NCBI GenBank assembly: GCA_045595965.1
Contig: JAZOBN010000011.1
Span: 1-42,403 of the forward strand
DNA length: 42,403 nucleotides
Reading direction: 5' to 3'
Source of the DNA: CAAGNP01 sp045595965
GTDB taxonomy: Bacteria > Bacteroidota > Bacteroidia > Bacteroidales > UBA932
Numbering within the stretch: position 1 is the stretch's first letter; every line of letters begins with the position of its first letter. The notes beneath the pieces were generated by a model. It was given only the letters and a program-made list of their open reading frames with translations. It was not told the origin of the DNA and did not search any database. The position numbers were made by a program, and so were the translations under genes. Of this stretch, positions 1 to 7,611 are shown piece by piece.

Positions 1-134
1 GCATGTTGCTCACGCGTTACGCACCCTTGCGCCGGTCGCCGGCTATGTATTGCTACATACCGCTGCCCCTCGACTTGCATGTGTTAAGCCTGCCGCTAGC
101 GTTCATCCTGAGCCAGGATCAAACTCTTCATTGT
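1..134 (-). rRNA. 16S ribosomal RNA, 5' end (partial)
   Basis: The reverse complement contains the universal 16S start AGAGTTTGATCCTGGCTCAG (complement of 108-127), followed by the usual V1 start and GGCGACCGGCGCAAGGGTGC. Counting back from that site puts nucleotide 1 of the mature rRNA near 134. Only about the first 134 of roughly 1500 bases are present and the gene runs off the left edge. The sequence is compatible with Bacteroidales, but V1 alone does not allow a genus call. It is preceded by two promoters at 288-461. Confidence 0.97.
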
Positions 135-287
135 ATATATTTTTATATCTTTAGCTTGTCCTGAACTCTTATTAGTACTGAAATTTCTCTAAAGAAATTA
201 ACGCTTGTACTCTTTTCTTGGTACTTATAAATTGTACTTGTTCTTCATTATTTCAATCAACTTTTACCCTCATTTCGAAAGCGGGTG

Positions 288-319
288 CAAAGATAAATGG
301 TTTATTTTTATTCTCCAAA
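288..319 (-). promoter_or_regulatory. rRNA operon promoter P1
   Basis: On the minus strand there is a -33 TTTG (316-319), a 20-base spacer and a -7 TATCTTTG (288-295). This matches the Bacteroidetes primary-sigma consensus TTTG / TAnnTTTG. It lies about 155 bases before the mature 16S end, leaving a leader that contains a short hairpin (TTTCT..AGAAA) near 183-200. Confidence 0.85.
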
Positions 320-429
320 TTTTTAAGAAAAATTTTTTCATTTTTTCTTAAAAACCTCTTTTCAGAGTGAGATAACCATTATTTCAACCAACTTACAATT
401 TGTAACCCGTTTCTCTCGGAAAGGGACGG

Positions 430-461
430 CAAAGGTATATGGTTAAAACCAATTCTCCAAA
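430..461 (-). promoter_or_regulatory. rRNA operon promoter P2
   Basis: A second -33 TTTG (458-461), 20-base spacer and -7 TACCTTTG (430-437) on the minus strand. It has the same spacing as P1 and lies 142 bases further upstream. Both promoters share the ten bases around their -33 (311-320 and 453-462 are identical), so one is probably a copy of the other. Confidence 0.82.
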
Positions 462-499
462 TATTTTTTCAAAAAAAATTGAAGATTTTTCGTAACTGC

Positions 500-736
500 T
501 TAAAACAAACGGGGATAATTTTCATCCATCTCTCTCATGATGGTCCCCATGATGCAGTCCCTGAAGAATGCGGAGCGGGAATGTATATTGAATTTCTTGC
601 AATAGTCCTCTATAAACTCCAGCTCCACCTGGTTAAAACGGAGTGTCTTTTTCTTATTTCTTAAGAACCTCGATTTATCCTTTCTGAAGAAGTCTGGCGA
701 CAACTTACTCTTCCTATGTTTTCTCCTCTTTGCCAA
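500..736 (-). CDS. Small basic ribbon-helix-helix-like protein
   Basis: A 78-residue protein with a very basic N-terminal tail (MAKRRKHRKSK), then a pattern typical of ribbon-helix-helix DNA binders: a short strand (KTLRFNQ, about 35-41), a helix (VELEFIEDYCKKFNI), a turn and a second helix (SRSAFFRDCIMGTIMREM). It resembles a conserved Bacteroidales family of unknown role. It points towards the rRNA operon, and its stop lies about 40 bases before promoter P2, so readthrough into the rRNA genes is possible. A -7-like TATCTTTG lies at 754-761. DNA binding is inferred from the pattern; the target is unknown. Confidence 0.7.
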   Translation of the reverse strand: MAKRRKHRKSKLSPDFFRKDKSRFLRNKKKTLRFNQVELEFIEDYCKKFNIHSRSAFFRDCIMGTIMREMDENYPRLF

Positions 737-753
737 TTTTTGTAAATTTTCGC

Positions 754-761
754 CAAAGATA
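754..761 (-). promoter_or_regulatory. -7 element of the small RHH gene
   Basis: TATCTTTG on the minus strand, 18 bases upstream of the ATG at 736. No clear TTTG is found at -33, so only half of the promoter is supported. Confidence 0.5.
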
Positions 762-784
762 TATAATTAAATTAAAATATCTGC

Positions 785-792
785 TATATTTG
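785..792 (+). promoter_or_regulatory. -7 element of the arginine operon
   Basis: TATATTTG matches TAnnTTTG; the -33 is not obvious. It is the only good match upstream of the arginine genes. It implies a leader of about 160 bases before the GNAT gene, unusually long here and able to hold a leader peptide (840-965). It lies back to back with the minus-strand -7 at 754-761. Confidence 0.5.
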
Positions 793-839
793 CGCTCGAA
801 AATGAAAACGTACCTATATATATATAGAAGCAACCAATC

Positions 840-965
840 ATGGCACGTCCGACGAAGATGTCAGGAAGGGGATCGAGTTACTATCGTCCGATAAACACTC
901 CCTTTCATTTTGATACATTTTCATTTTCAATCACTCATTTTACCATATTATTTTCAACAGAATGA
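840..965 (+). CDS. Possible leader peptide of the arginine operon (41 residues)
   Basis: The frame opens with ATG at 840 and reads MARPTKMSGRGSSYYRPIN at its N-terminus. It closes with a TGA at 963-965 that overlaps the GNAT start codon (962-964) as ATGA. It holds three arginines, at positions 3, 10 and 16. An AGAAG lies about 10 bases upstream. The C-terminal half is rich in F, T and S and looks like low-complexity leader DNA, so chance is quite possible. If translated, it could couple GNAT expression to arginine supply. No family is recognised. Confidence 0.3.
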   Translation: MARPTKMSGRGSSYYRPINTPFHFDTFSFSITHFTILFSTE

Positions 966-1594
966 ACGTAAACGTTTGCGTGGCAGACGAAAGCCATATT
1001 GTGTATGCACAGGCTATCTGTGATTTAGTATATATATCCGCACAGGAACGCGGTACAGGCATTGCAAAAAGGACTCCTGAATATATTGCCGAAAAAATGA
1101 AGGTCGGCAAAGGGGTCATTGCCATTGCTGAAGATGGAGAACTTGCAGGGTTTGCCTACGTGGAGACATGGAGCCATACCCTATTCGTTGCGAACTCCGG
1201 TCTTATCGTGGCCCACAAGTACCGTAAAACAGGTCTTGCAAAAAGAATCAAACAGGAAATCTTCAACCTTTCCCGGAGAAAATACCCCGATGCAAAGATC
1301 TTCAGCATCACCACCGGGGCAGCAGTGATGAAAATTAACTCGGATATGGGTTTCAGACCTGTCCCTTTTTCTGAACTCACAAACGATCCTGAGTTCTGGG
1401 CAGGTTGCAAGGGGTGCAGAAATTTCGACATCCTCGAGAGAAACAACTACAAGATGTGCCTCTGTACAGGTCTTCTATATGATCCGAAAGAGAAAGAATC
1501 GACAAATAGTAAAAATAAGAAAAATGGAAAAAGTAGTTTTAGCATTCAGCGGTGGTTTGGACACCTCCTTTTGCGTCCCATATCTAAAAAATGA
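962..1594 (+). CDS. GNAT-family N-acyltransferase, candidate N-succinylglutamate synthase
   Basis: A 210-residue GNAT acyltransferase. The fold is seen in the central part: VGKGVIAIAEDGELAGFAYV, then VANSGLIVAHKYRKTGLAKR (acyl-CoA binding loop, R/K-x-x-G-x-A-K), then FSITTGAAVMKINSDMGFRP. A C-terminal cysteine pair region follows (GCKGCRNFDIL, MCLCTGLLYDP). It heads an operon that otherwise has all later arginine genes, while no argA or argJ is present in the window. I recall that the homologue at this place in Bacteroides has been linked to N-acyl (succinyl) glutamate synthesis by mutant fitness data; the activity here is inference. The basic tail of about 25 residues runs 71 bases into argG in another frame, which is odd. 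Confidence 0.82.
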   Translation: MNVNVCVADESHIVYAQAICDLVYISAQERGTGIAKRTPEYIAEKMKVGKGVIAIAEDGELAGFAYVETWSHTLFVANSGLIVAHKYRKTGLAKRIKQEIFNLSRRKYPDAKIFSITTGAAVMKINSDMGFRPVPFSELTNDPEFWAGCKGCRNFDILERNNYKMCLCTGLLYDPKEKESTNSKNKKNGKSSFSIQRWFGHLLLRPISKK

Positions 1595-2717
1595 GAAGGG
1601 ACTTGAAGTTCATACAGTATTGGTAAACACCGGAGGATTCTCTTCTGATGAGGCAAAAAAGATTGAAGAACGTGCCCTTACACTTGGAGCCGCTTCACAC
1701 ACCACTGTTGACGCTGTAGATACATATTATAACAAAGGTTTGAAATACCTTATCTTCGGCAACGTTCTTAAGAACAATACATATCCCCTCTCTGTAAGTT
1801 CAGAAAGGGTGTTCCAGGCATTGGAGGTTCTTAACACCGTCAAGAAGATCGGTGCAAAATATGTTGCACACGGAAGTACCGGTGCAGGCAATGACCAGGT
1901 GCGTTTTGATATCGTATTCGAAATCATGGCTCCGGAAGTGGAGATTCTTGCCCCTATCCGAGAACTGGAAATCAGCCGTAAAGATGAGATTGAATACCTT
2001 ACCCGACATGGTTTCAATTTCTCATGGGAAAAATCAAAATATTCGATCAACCAGGGTATCTGGGGTACTAGCATCGGAGGCGTTGAGACCCTCTCTTCCT
2101 CTGGTTACCTTCCTGAAGAGGCATACCCCTCTCAGAAAGTGAAAGATGGTAGCGAAATTGTCACCCTTGGTTTCAAAAAAGGTGAACTTTGCTCTGTCAA
2201 TGGTCAGGAGATGAACCCTGTTCAGGCAATTTACAAATTGAAAGAGATTGCCGAGCCTTATGGTATAGGTCGTGATACTCACGTGGGAGATACTATTATA
2301 GGTATTAAAGGTAGAGTCGGCTTCGAAGCAGCTGCTCCACTCATCATCATAAAGGCACACCACCTTTTGGAAAAACATGTCCTCACAAAAAATCAGTTGA
2401 ACTGGAAAGACCAGCTTTCAAATTATTATGGTCAACTTATGCACGAGGCACAATATCTTGAACCCCTTTCAAGAGACATTGAAGCGTTCCTTGAGAGCAC
2501 TCAAGGGACCGTTACCGGTTCTGTTCAGGTAGAGCTTCGTCCTTATCACTTCTCTGTATTGGGTTGTGAGAGCAAATACGATATGATGAGTTCAAAATTT
2601 GGTGATTATGGTGAGAAAAACAAATCGTTCTCTGGGAGAGATATAATCGGATTCACCAAAGTACTTGCCAATCCACTGAAGATTTTCTACTCTCTTCAAG
2701 ACGGAAAAGATGAATAA
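1524..2717 (+). CDS. argG: Argininosuccinate synthase
   Basis: ATP-dependent ligation of citrulline and aspartate to argininosuccinate, in the cytoplasm. The N-terminal PP-loop motif VVLAFSGGLDTSF is clear, as are the citrulline/aspartate region AHGSTGAGNDQVRF and INQGIWGTSIGG. The ATG at 1524 was chosen because the PP-loop then starts at residue 4, as in the family; an upstream in-frame ATG at 1479 would add 15 basic residues. The product is 397 residues, normal for the family. The start lies inside the 3' end of the GNAT gene and the stop overlaps argC by 8 bases. Confidence 0.96.
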   Translation: MEKVVLAFSGGLDTSFCVPYLKNEKGLEVHTVLVNTGGFSSDEAKKIEERALTLGAASHTTVDAVDTYYNKGLKYLIFGNVLKNNTYPLSVSSERVFQALEVLNTVKKIGAKYVAHGSTGAGNDQVRFDIVFEIMAPEVEILAPIRELEISRKDEIEYLTRHGFNFSWEKSKYSINQGIWGTSIGGVETLSSSGYLPEEAYPSQKVKDGSEIVTLGFKKGELCSVNGQEMNPVQAIYKLKEIAEPYGIGRDTHVGDTIIGIKGRVGFEAAAPLIIIKAHHLLEKHVLTKNQLNWKDQLSNYYGQLMHEAQYLEPLSRDIEAFLESTQGTVTGSVQVELRPYHFSVLGCESKYDMMSSKFGDYGEKNKSFSGRDIIGFTKVLANPLKIFYSLQDGKDE

Positions 2718-3693
2718 GATAAAAATTGCAATTGCCGGAGGGACAGGATATACCGGTGGAGAGCTCTTAAGGCTCCTGCTGAATCACCCGTATGCTGAGG
2801 TTGTTTCTGTTCTCAGCACCACTTCTGCCGGGACAAGGGTTGACTCTATCCACCGTGACCTTTTGGGAGACACCGATCTTGTCTGCACCTCCTCAATCGA
2901 AGAGGGGGAGAGTCCTGATCTCATTTTCCTATGTCTGGGACATGGTCTTTCAAGGGAATTCCTCTCCACTAACAATATTCCTCAGGGATGCAAGATCATT
3001 GACCTGGGGAACGATTTCAGGGTTGAAAATTCTTATGAAGATAAAACATTCATCTATGGACTTTGCGAAGTAAGAGGTGATGAGATTAAAAATTGCAGCT
3101 ATGTAGCCAACCCGGGTTGCTTTGCAACCTGTATCCAATTGGCGCTTGTACCACTTGCAGCAAAAGGTCTAATCCGCGATGAGATCCATATCCATGCAAT
3201 TACCGGTTCGACCGGAGCAGGAAAAAAACTTGCGGAGACATCTCATTTTTCATACAGAGATTCAAATATTTCGGTATATAAATCTTTCACCCACCAGCAT
3301 CTTGCAGAGATAGAGATGACATTGTCCTCTCTTCAGGGTAAAAGGATTCCACAAATCAACTTTGTCCCTATGAGGGGCGATTTCACCAGAGGTATCTTCG
3401 GAAGCATCTATACAAAATGCTCTCTGTCAGCTGAAGAGGTGGAGAAAATCTACAAAGATTACTACAAAGGTGCTGAATTTGTGAAGGTGAGCGACAAAAG
3501 TATAAGTCTTAAAGAGGTGGTCAACACGAATAAGGCTCTCCTTCATGCAGAGTTGCACAATGGATATATCCATATCACCTCTATTATTGACAACCTTGTA
3601 AAAGGGGCATCGGGACAAGCTGTCCAGAATATGAACCTGATGTTCGGGCTACCTGAAAATACAGGTCTGAAACTTAAAGCCAACGCATTTTAA
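2710..3693 (+). CDS. argC: N-acyl-gamma-glutamyl-phosphate reductase
   Basis: NADPH-dependent reduction of the acylglutamyl phosphate made by ArgB to the semialdehyde. The Rossmann motif GGTGYTGGEL is at residues 9-18 and the catalytic cysteine is C137 in YVANPGCFATC. The histidine region is in PMRGDFTRGIFG. The 327 residues match the normal length. Here the substrate is probably the N-succinyl compound, judged from argF' two genes downstream. It overlaps argG by 8 bases and is followed by argD after 2 bases. Confidence 0.95.
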   Translation: MNKIKIAIAGGTGYTGGELLRLLLNHPYAEVVSVLSTTSAGTRVDSIHRDLLGDTDLVCTSSIEEGESPDLIFLCLGHGLSREFLSTNNIPQGCKIIDLGNDFRVENSYEDKTFIYGLCEVRGDEIKNCSYVANPGCFATCIQLALVPLAAKGLIRDEIHIHAITGSTGAGKKLAETSHFSYRDSNISVYKSFTHQHLAEIEMTLSSLQGKRIPQINFVPMRGDFTRGIFGSIYTKCSLSAEEVEKIYKDYYKGAEFVKVSDKSISLKEVVNTNKALLHAELHNGYIHITSIIDNLVKGASGQAVQNMNLMFGLPENTGLKLKANAF

Positions 3694-3695
3694 TT

Positions 3696-4823
3696 ATGGA
3701 ATTATTTGACGTATATAAACTTTGGCCCATAGAGCCTGTAAAAGCCAAAGGTTGCAAAATCTGGGATAAAGATGGTGTAGAGTATCTCGATCTTTATGGC
3801 GGACATGCTGTAATTTCGATTGGTCATTGCCATGACAAATATGTATCTATGCTGGAGAGGCAGTTGCACGACCTCGGTTTCTATTCAAATGCCGTTGTAA
3901 ACTCACTTCAAAAGGAACTTGCCAAGCTTCTTGGCGAAGCCAGCGGATATGAGGATTATGCACTTTTCCTTACAAATTCAGGGGCTGAATCAAATGAGAA
4001 TGCGCTGAAACTTGCATCATTCCACACCGGAAAGAGAAAATTCATCGCATTTGGAAAGAGTTTCCACGGAAGAACTTCCGGTGCTGTTGCAGCTACAGAC
4101 AATCCCAAGATAAGATCACCATTCAATGAGACTGACAGTATAACATTCCTTCCACTCAACGACACAGAAGCGGTAGACAAACACTTGTCAAAAGGGGAGT
4201 ATGCAGGTGTTATCATCGAAGGGATCCAGGGTGTAGCTGGGATATACGAACCTGACCATTCATTCCTTCAGGAGGTTTCATCCCTATGCAAGAAACACTC
4301 TGCGGTCCTCATCCTCGATGAGGTACAGTCAGGATATGGGCGTACAGGGAAATTTTTTGCTCACCAGCACGCAGGCATCCGTCCCGATATCATAACCACA
4401 GCCAAGGGTATGGGTAATGGTTTCCCGATAGGTGGCGTCCTGATCTCCCCCGAAATCAAGCCATCTTATGGGCTGCTCGGTACCACATTTGGCGGCAACC
4501 ACCTTGCATGTACAGCTGCAATCGCCGTTTTGAAAGTGATAAAAGAGGAAAATTTGGTAGAAAATGCCGCTATTATCGGTGAATATCTTCAGAAACAGCT
4601 CTCCAATCACCCTGCTTTTACCGAGGTAAGAGGTAGAGGTCTGATGATTGGCCTTGAGGTAAAGGAGGAGTATAACGGATTGAGAGACAAACTTCTGTTC
4701 CAGGAGCACATCTTCACCGGGGGTGCAGGGGCAAATGTGATGAGATTGCTTCCCCCCCTAAACATCACCAAAGAGATAGCTGACCAGTTTATATCATCAT
4801 TGAACAAAATAACATCCAAATAA
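3696..4823 (+). CDS. argD: N-acylornithine aminotransferase (probably N-succinylornithine)
   Basis: A class III PLP aminotransferase, 375 residues, that converts the acylglutamate semialdehyde to acylornithine with glutamate as donor. Seen are the phosphate-binding TNSGAESNE (93-101), the aspartate motif LILDEVQSGYGRTG (205-218) and the PLP lysine K237 in DIITTAKGMGNG. Its stop overlaps the start of argF' by one base (TAATG). Acetyl versus succinyl substrate cannot be read from this protein alone; pathway context favours succinyl. Confidence 0.94.
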   Translation: MELFDVYKLWPIEPVKAKGCKIWDKDGVEYLDLYGGHAVISIGHCHDKYVSMLERQLHDLGFYSNAVVNSLQKELAKLLGEASGYEDYALFLTNSGAESNENALKLASFHTGKRKFIAFGKSFHGRTSGAVAATDNPKIRSPFNETDSITFLPLNDTEAVDKHLSKGEYAGVIIEGIQGVAGIYEPDHSFLQEVSSLCKKHSAVLILDEVQSGYGRTGKFFAHQHAGIRPDIITTAKGMGNGFPIGGVLISPEIKPSYGLLGTTFGGNHLACTAAIAVLKVIKEENLVENAAIIGEYLQKQLSNHPAFTEVRGRGLMIGLEVKEEYNGLRDKLLFQEHIFTGGAGANVMRLLPPLNITKEIADQFISSLNKITSK

Positions 4824-5776
4824 TGAGAAATTTCACATCCGTACACGATATAGGAGATCTGCATGAGGCATTAGCCAAAGCAAAATATGTAAAAGAGAAC
4901 CCATTCAGCGACCAGCATCTGGGTAAAAACAAGACTTTGCTGATGATTTTCTTCAATTCAAGTCTCAGAACCAGATTAAGTACCCAAAAAGCAGCTTTGA
5001 ATCTGGGAATGAATGTAATCGTCCTCGATATAAATAATGGTGCATGGAAACTGGAGATAGAGAGAGGTGTCGTGATGGATGGAGACAAACCTGAACATAT
5101 CCTTGAGGCTATTCCAGTAATCGGTTCATACTGCGACATAATAGGTGTACGTTCATTTGCAAGATTCGAGAGCAAAGAGAGCGATTACAATGAAGTGATT
5201 CTCAATCAGTTCATACAATATTCAGGGAAGCCGGTATTCAGTATGGAGGCAGCTACAAGACACCCTCTGCAAAGCTTTGCCGATCTCATTACCATAGAGG
5301 AACACAAAAGAAGTGCACGTCCAAAGGTTGTTATGACCTGGGCACCTCACCCTAAAGCTCTTCCTCAGGCAGTTCCCAACTCATTCGCAGAGTGGATGAA
5401 TGCTACAGATTATGAATTTGTAATCACCCACCCTCACGGATATGAACTCGACGAGAGATTTTCCGGAAAGGCAAAAATCGAATACGACCAGAGAAAGGCG
5501 TTCGAAGGGGCAGATTTCATTTATGCCAAGAACTGGTCTGCATTTCAGGATCCTCACTATGGAGAGGTACTGTCAAAGGATATAGACTGGATGGTCGACA
5601 GCGGGAAGATGGCCTTGACCAACAATGCATACTTCATGCACTGCCTCCCTGTAAGACGCAACATGATTGTCTCTGATGAAGTTATCGAATCTCCTCAATC
5701 ATTGGTGATTCCCGAAGCAGCAAACAGAGTTGTCTCTGCACAAACAGTTCTTAAAGAGATTTTATTGTCACTATAA
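4823..5776 (+). CDS. argF': N-succinyl-L-ornithine transcarbamylase
   Basis: A carbamoyltransferase of 317 residues making N-succinylcitrulline from carbamoyl phosphate and N-succinylornithine. The carbamoyl-phosphate loop is FFNSSLRTRLS (43-53), and FMHCLPVRRN carries the catalytic cysteine. The diagnostic residue is Pro90 in MDGDKPEH: Bacteroides fragilis SOTCase has Pro at this place, while the Xanthomonas acetylornithine enzyme has Glu, and swapping this residue is known to swap specificity. This is the main evidence that the whole operon works on succinylated intermediates. It lies between argD (one-base overlap) and argB (3-base gap). Confidence 0.94.
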   Translation: MRNFTSVHDIGDLHEALAKAKYVKENPFSDQHLGKNKTLLMIFFNSSLRTRLSTQKAALNLGMNVIVLDINNGAWKLEIERGVVMDGDKPEHILEAIPVIGSYCDIIGVRSFARFESKESDYNEVILNQFIQYSGKPVFSMEAATRHPLQSFADLITIEEHKRSARPKVVMTWAPHPKALPQAVPNSFAEWMNATDYEFVITHPHGYELDERFSGKAKIEYDQRKAFEGADFIYAKNWSAFQDPHYGEVLSKDIDWMVDSGKMALTNNAYFMHCLPVRRNMIVSDEVIESPQSLVIPEAANRVVSAQTVLKEILLSL

Positions 5777-5779
5777 ACC

Positions 5780-6556
5780 ATGAACAACACACTTACTATC
5801 CTTAAAATCGGTGGCAACATCATTGATGTCCCATATTTGTTGGAAAAATTCATCTCCGATTTTGTAAAGGTCGAGGGACCGAAAATTCTAATCCACGGAG
5901 GTGGTGCATTAGCTACACAAATGTCCAGACAGATGGGTATTGAGGCTAAGATGATTGATGGCAGGAGAGTTACAGACCTCCAAACCCTAAAAATAGTCAC
6001 CATGGTTTATGCCGGTCTTATAAATAAAGAGATTGTTGCTGGATTCCAGAAAGACGGATGTAATGCAATAGGACTTTCCGGGGCTGATGCAAATCTCATC
6101 CCAGCAACCCGGAGATCACCAATCCCTGTCGATTTCGGTTATGTCGGTGATGTCAATCCTCACCAGATTAACGACAGATTTTTGTTCTCCCTATTGAGTA
6201 TGGGGATAACACCTGTCATTTGTGCAATAACTCACGACAAAAACGGCTCGCTGCTCAACACCAATGCTGACACCATTGCATCAAGCATAGCAGTAGCGAT
6301 GAGCAAACACTATACGACCAAACTCATTTATTGTTTTGAAAAGAACGGTGTTCTCTCCAATCCAGATGATGACGACTCCGTAATATCCCTTATTACAAAG
6401 GATTACTACCTTAAACTTAAGGAGGATGGAGTTATAACCAAAGGGATGATACCTAAACTTGATAACGCTTTCAAAGCGCTTGACAATGGGGTCTCCCAGG
6501 TGGAAATAAAACACGCAAGCAACCTCAATACACAATTGGGAACTATACTCAAATGA
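5780..6556 (+). CDS. argB: N-acylglutamate kinase (probably N-succinylglutamate)
   Basis: Amino-acid kinase fold, 258 residues. It phosphorylates the gamma-carboxylate of N-acylglutamate. The ATP lysine is in TILKIGGN (K9), the substrate glycine-rich loop is ILIHGGGALATQMSRQMG, and the later NTNADTIASSIAV and the lysine of GMIPKLDNA are present. It lacks the long N-terminal helix of the arginine-inhibited hexameric type, so feedback inhibition through that helix is not expected. The start codon of argE overlaps its stop (ATGA). Confidence 0.94.
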   Translation: MNNTLTILKIGGNIIDVPYLLEKFISDFVKVEGPKILIHGGGALATQMSRQMGIEAKMIDGRRVTDLQTLKIVTMVYAGLINKEIVAGFQKDGCNAIGLSGADANLIPATRRSPIPVDFGYVGDVNPHQINDRFLFSLLSMGITPVICAITHDKNGSLLNTNADTIASSIAVAMSKHYTTKLIYCFEKNGVLSNPDDDDSVISLITKDYYLKLKEDGVITKGMIPKLDNAFKALDNGVSQVEIKHASNLNTQLGTILK

Positions 6557-7611
6557 TTGAACTTCTTAGAAATATAGTATCCATTCCATCCTACTCCAAA
6601 GAGGAGGATGCTGTTGCCGATTTTCTATGCAACTACCTTCAGGGGCAGGGACTAACATTCAAGAGGTTCAAAAACAATATTGTCCTGCACAAGTCAAGCA
6701 AGGATAAAAAATCGGGAGGAGTTCTTCTGAATTCGCACATAGACACCGTAAAGCCTGCAGGAGGATACACCTTTGATCCTCACAATCCCCCCATTTCAGA
6801 CGAAAAGGTATATGGACTTGGAAGCAACGATGCCGGTGGATGTGTTGTCTCTCTGATTGAGACATTCAAATATTTTCAAAATGTAGAACTTCCTTTCGAT
6901 CTCGGATTGATTCTCTCAGCCGAAGAGGAGTGTTCAGGGGCAGATGGACTGGTCTCTCTGGGAGAATATATCAAAGAGAACTTCGATATGGCCATCATAG
7001 GAGAGCCTACATCTCTTTGTGGAGCTATAGCAGAACGGGGCTTGCTGGTCATCGACGGGTGTGCAAAGGGGGTAACAGGACACGCGGCGAGGAATGAGGG
7101 TGTGAATGCTATTGAGATAGCACTGGAAGATCTCACAAAAATACGCAACTTCAAATTTGAGAAAGTATCACCTACTATGGGTGAAATCAAACTCTCCATC
7201 ACACAAATCAATGCTGGGACTCAGCACAATGTCATCCCTGATACATGCAATTTTGTAATCGATATCAGGACTACGGAGAAATATACAAACTCAGAGATAG
7301 TGGATTTGCTTCAGAGAGAGACCAAAAGTACACTCAAAGGGAGAAATCTCACAAACAGAAGTTCTGCAACACCTGTCGAATCTCCCCTGATGAAGGCAGT
7401 TCATGAGTGTGGAATAGCCACCTACATCTCCCCTACCACGTCAGACTGGATGAAGTTACCGGTTCCTGCAATCAAAATGGGGCCAGGAGAATCTTCCAGA
7501 TCGCATCAGAGTAACGAATTCATCTATATCAAAGAGCTGGAAGATGGGGTAAAGAATTATATTCAATTTATAAATGCACTTGCACAAACAATAACTAATG
7601 GGAAACAATAA
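6553..7611 (+). CDS. argE: N-acylcitrulline/ornithine deacylase (M20 family)
   Basis: A zinc M20 amidohydrolase of 352 residues. Metal ligands are visible: H62 and D64 in NSHIDTV, D93 in LGSNDAGG, and the catalytic pair E125-E126 in SAEEECSG. A later histidine lies in SSRSHQSNEF. In the succinyl pathway the carbamoylated product must lose its succinyl group before ArgG, so this enzyme most likely removes succinate from N-succinylcitrulline. It is coupled to argB by a 4-base overlap and to argH by a 14-base overlap. Confidence 0.92.
   Translation: MIELLRNIVSIPSYSKEEDAVADFLCNYLQGQGLTFKRFKNNIVLHKSSKDKKSGGVLLNSHIDTVKPAGGYTFDPHNPPISDEKVYGLGSNDAGGCVVSLIETFKYFQNVELPFDLGLILSAEEECSGADGLVSLGEYIKENFDMAIIGEPTSLCGAIAERGLLVIDGCAKGVTGHAARNEGVNAIEIALEDLTKIRNFKFEKVSPTMGEIKLSITQINAGTQHNVIPDTCNFVIDIRTTEKYTNSEIVDLLQRETKSTLKGRNLTNRSSATPVESPLMKAVHECGIATYISPTTSDWMKLPVPAIKMGPGESSRSHQSNEFIYIKELEDGVKNYIQFINALAQTITNGKQ

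Larger units (their letters stand above)
246..464 (-). repeat. Duplicated rRNA promoter module with conserved downstream box
   Basis: Each of P1 and P2 is followed by the same 18-base element (246-263 and 377-394, 17 of 18 identical, core TTGAAATAATG read on the minus strand). The -33 regions are also duplicated. Sequence between the modules has diverged and the distance from -7 to box differs (about 24 and 35 bases). Part of the gene-free stretch 135-499 is explained by these two modules; the rest is AT-rich leader in which I see no gene. Confidence 0.7.

Noticed and set aside
479..664. Plus-strand frame of 61 codons opposite the small RHH gene
   Set aside because: It is antisense to a better-supported gene, overlaps rRNA promoter P2 upstream, and shows no domain pattern.
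1479..1523. ATG at 1479 as the argG start
   Set aside because: It would add 15 basic residues before the PP-loop and lengthen the overlap with the GNAT gene; ATG 1524 matches the family start.
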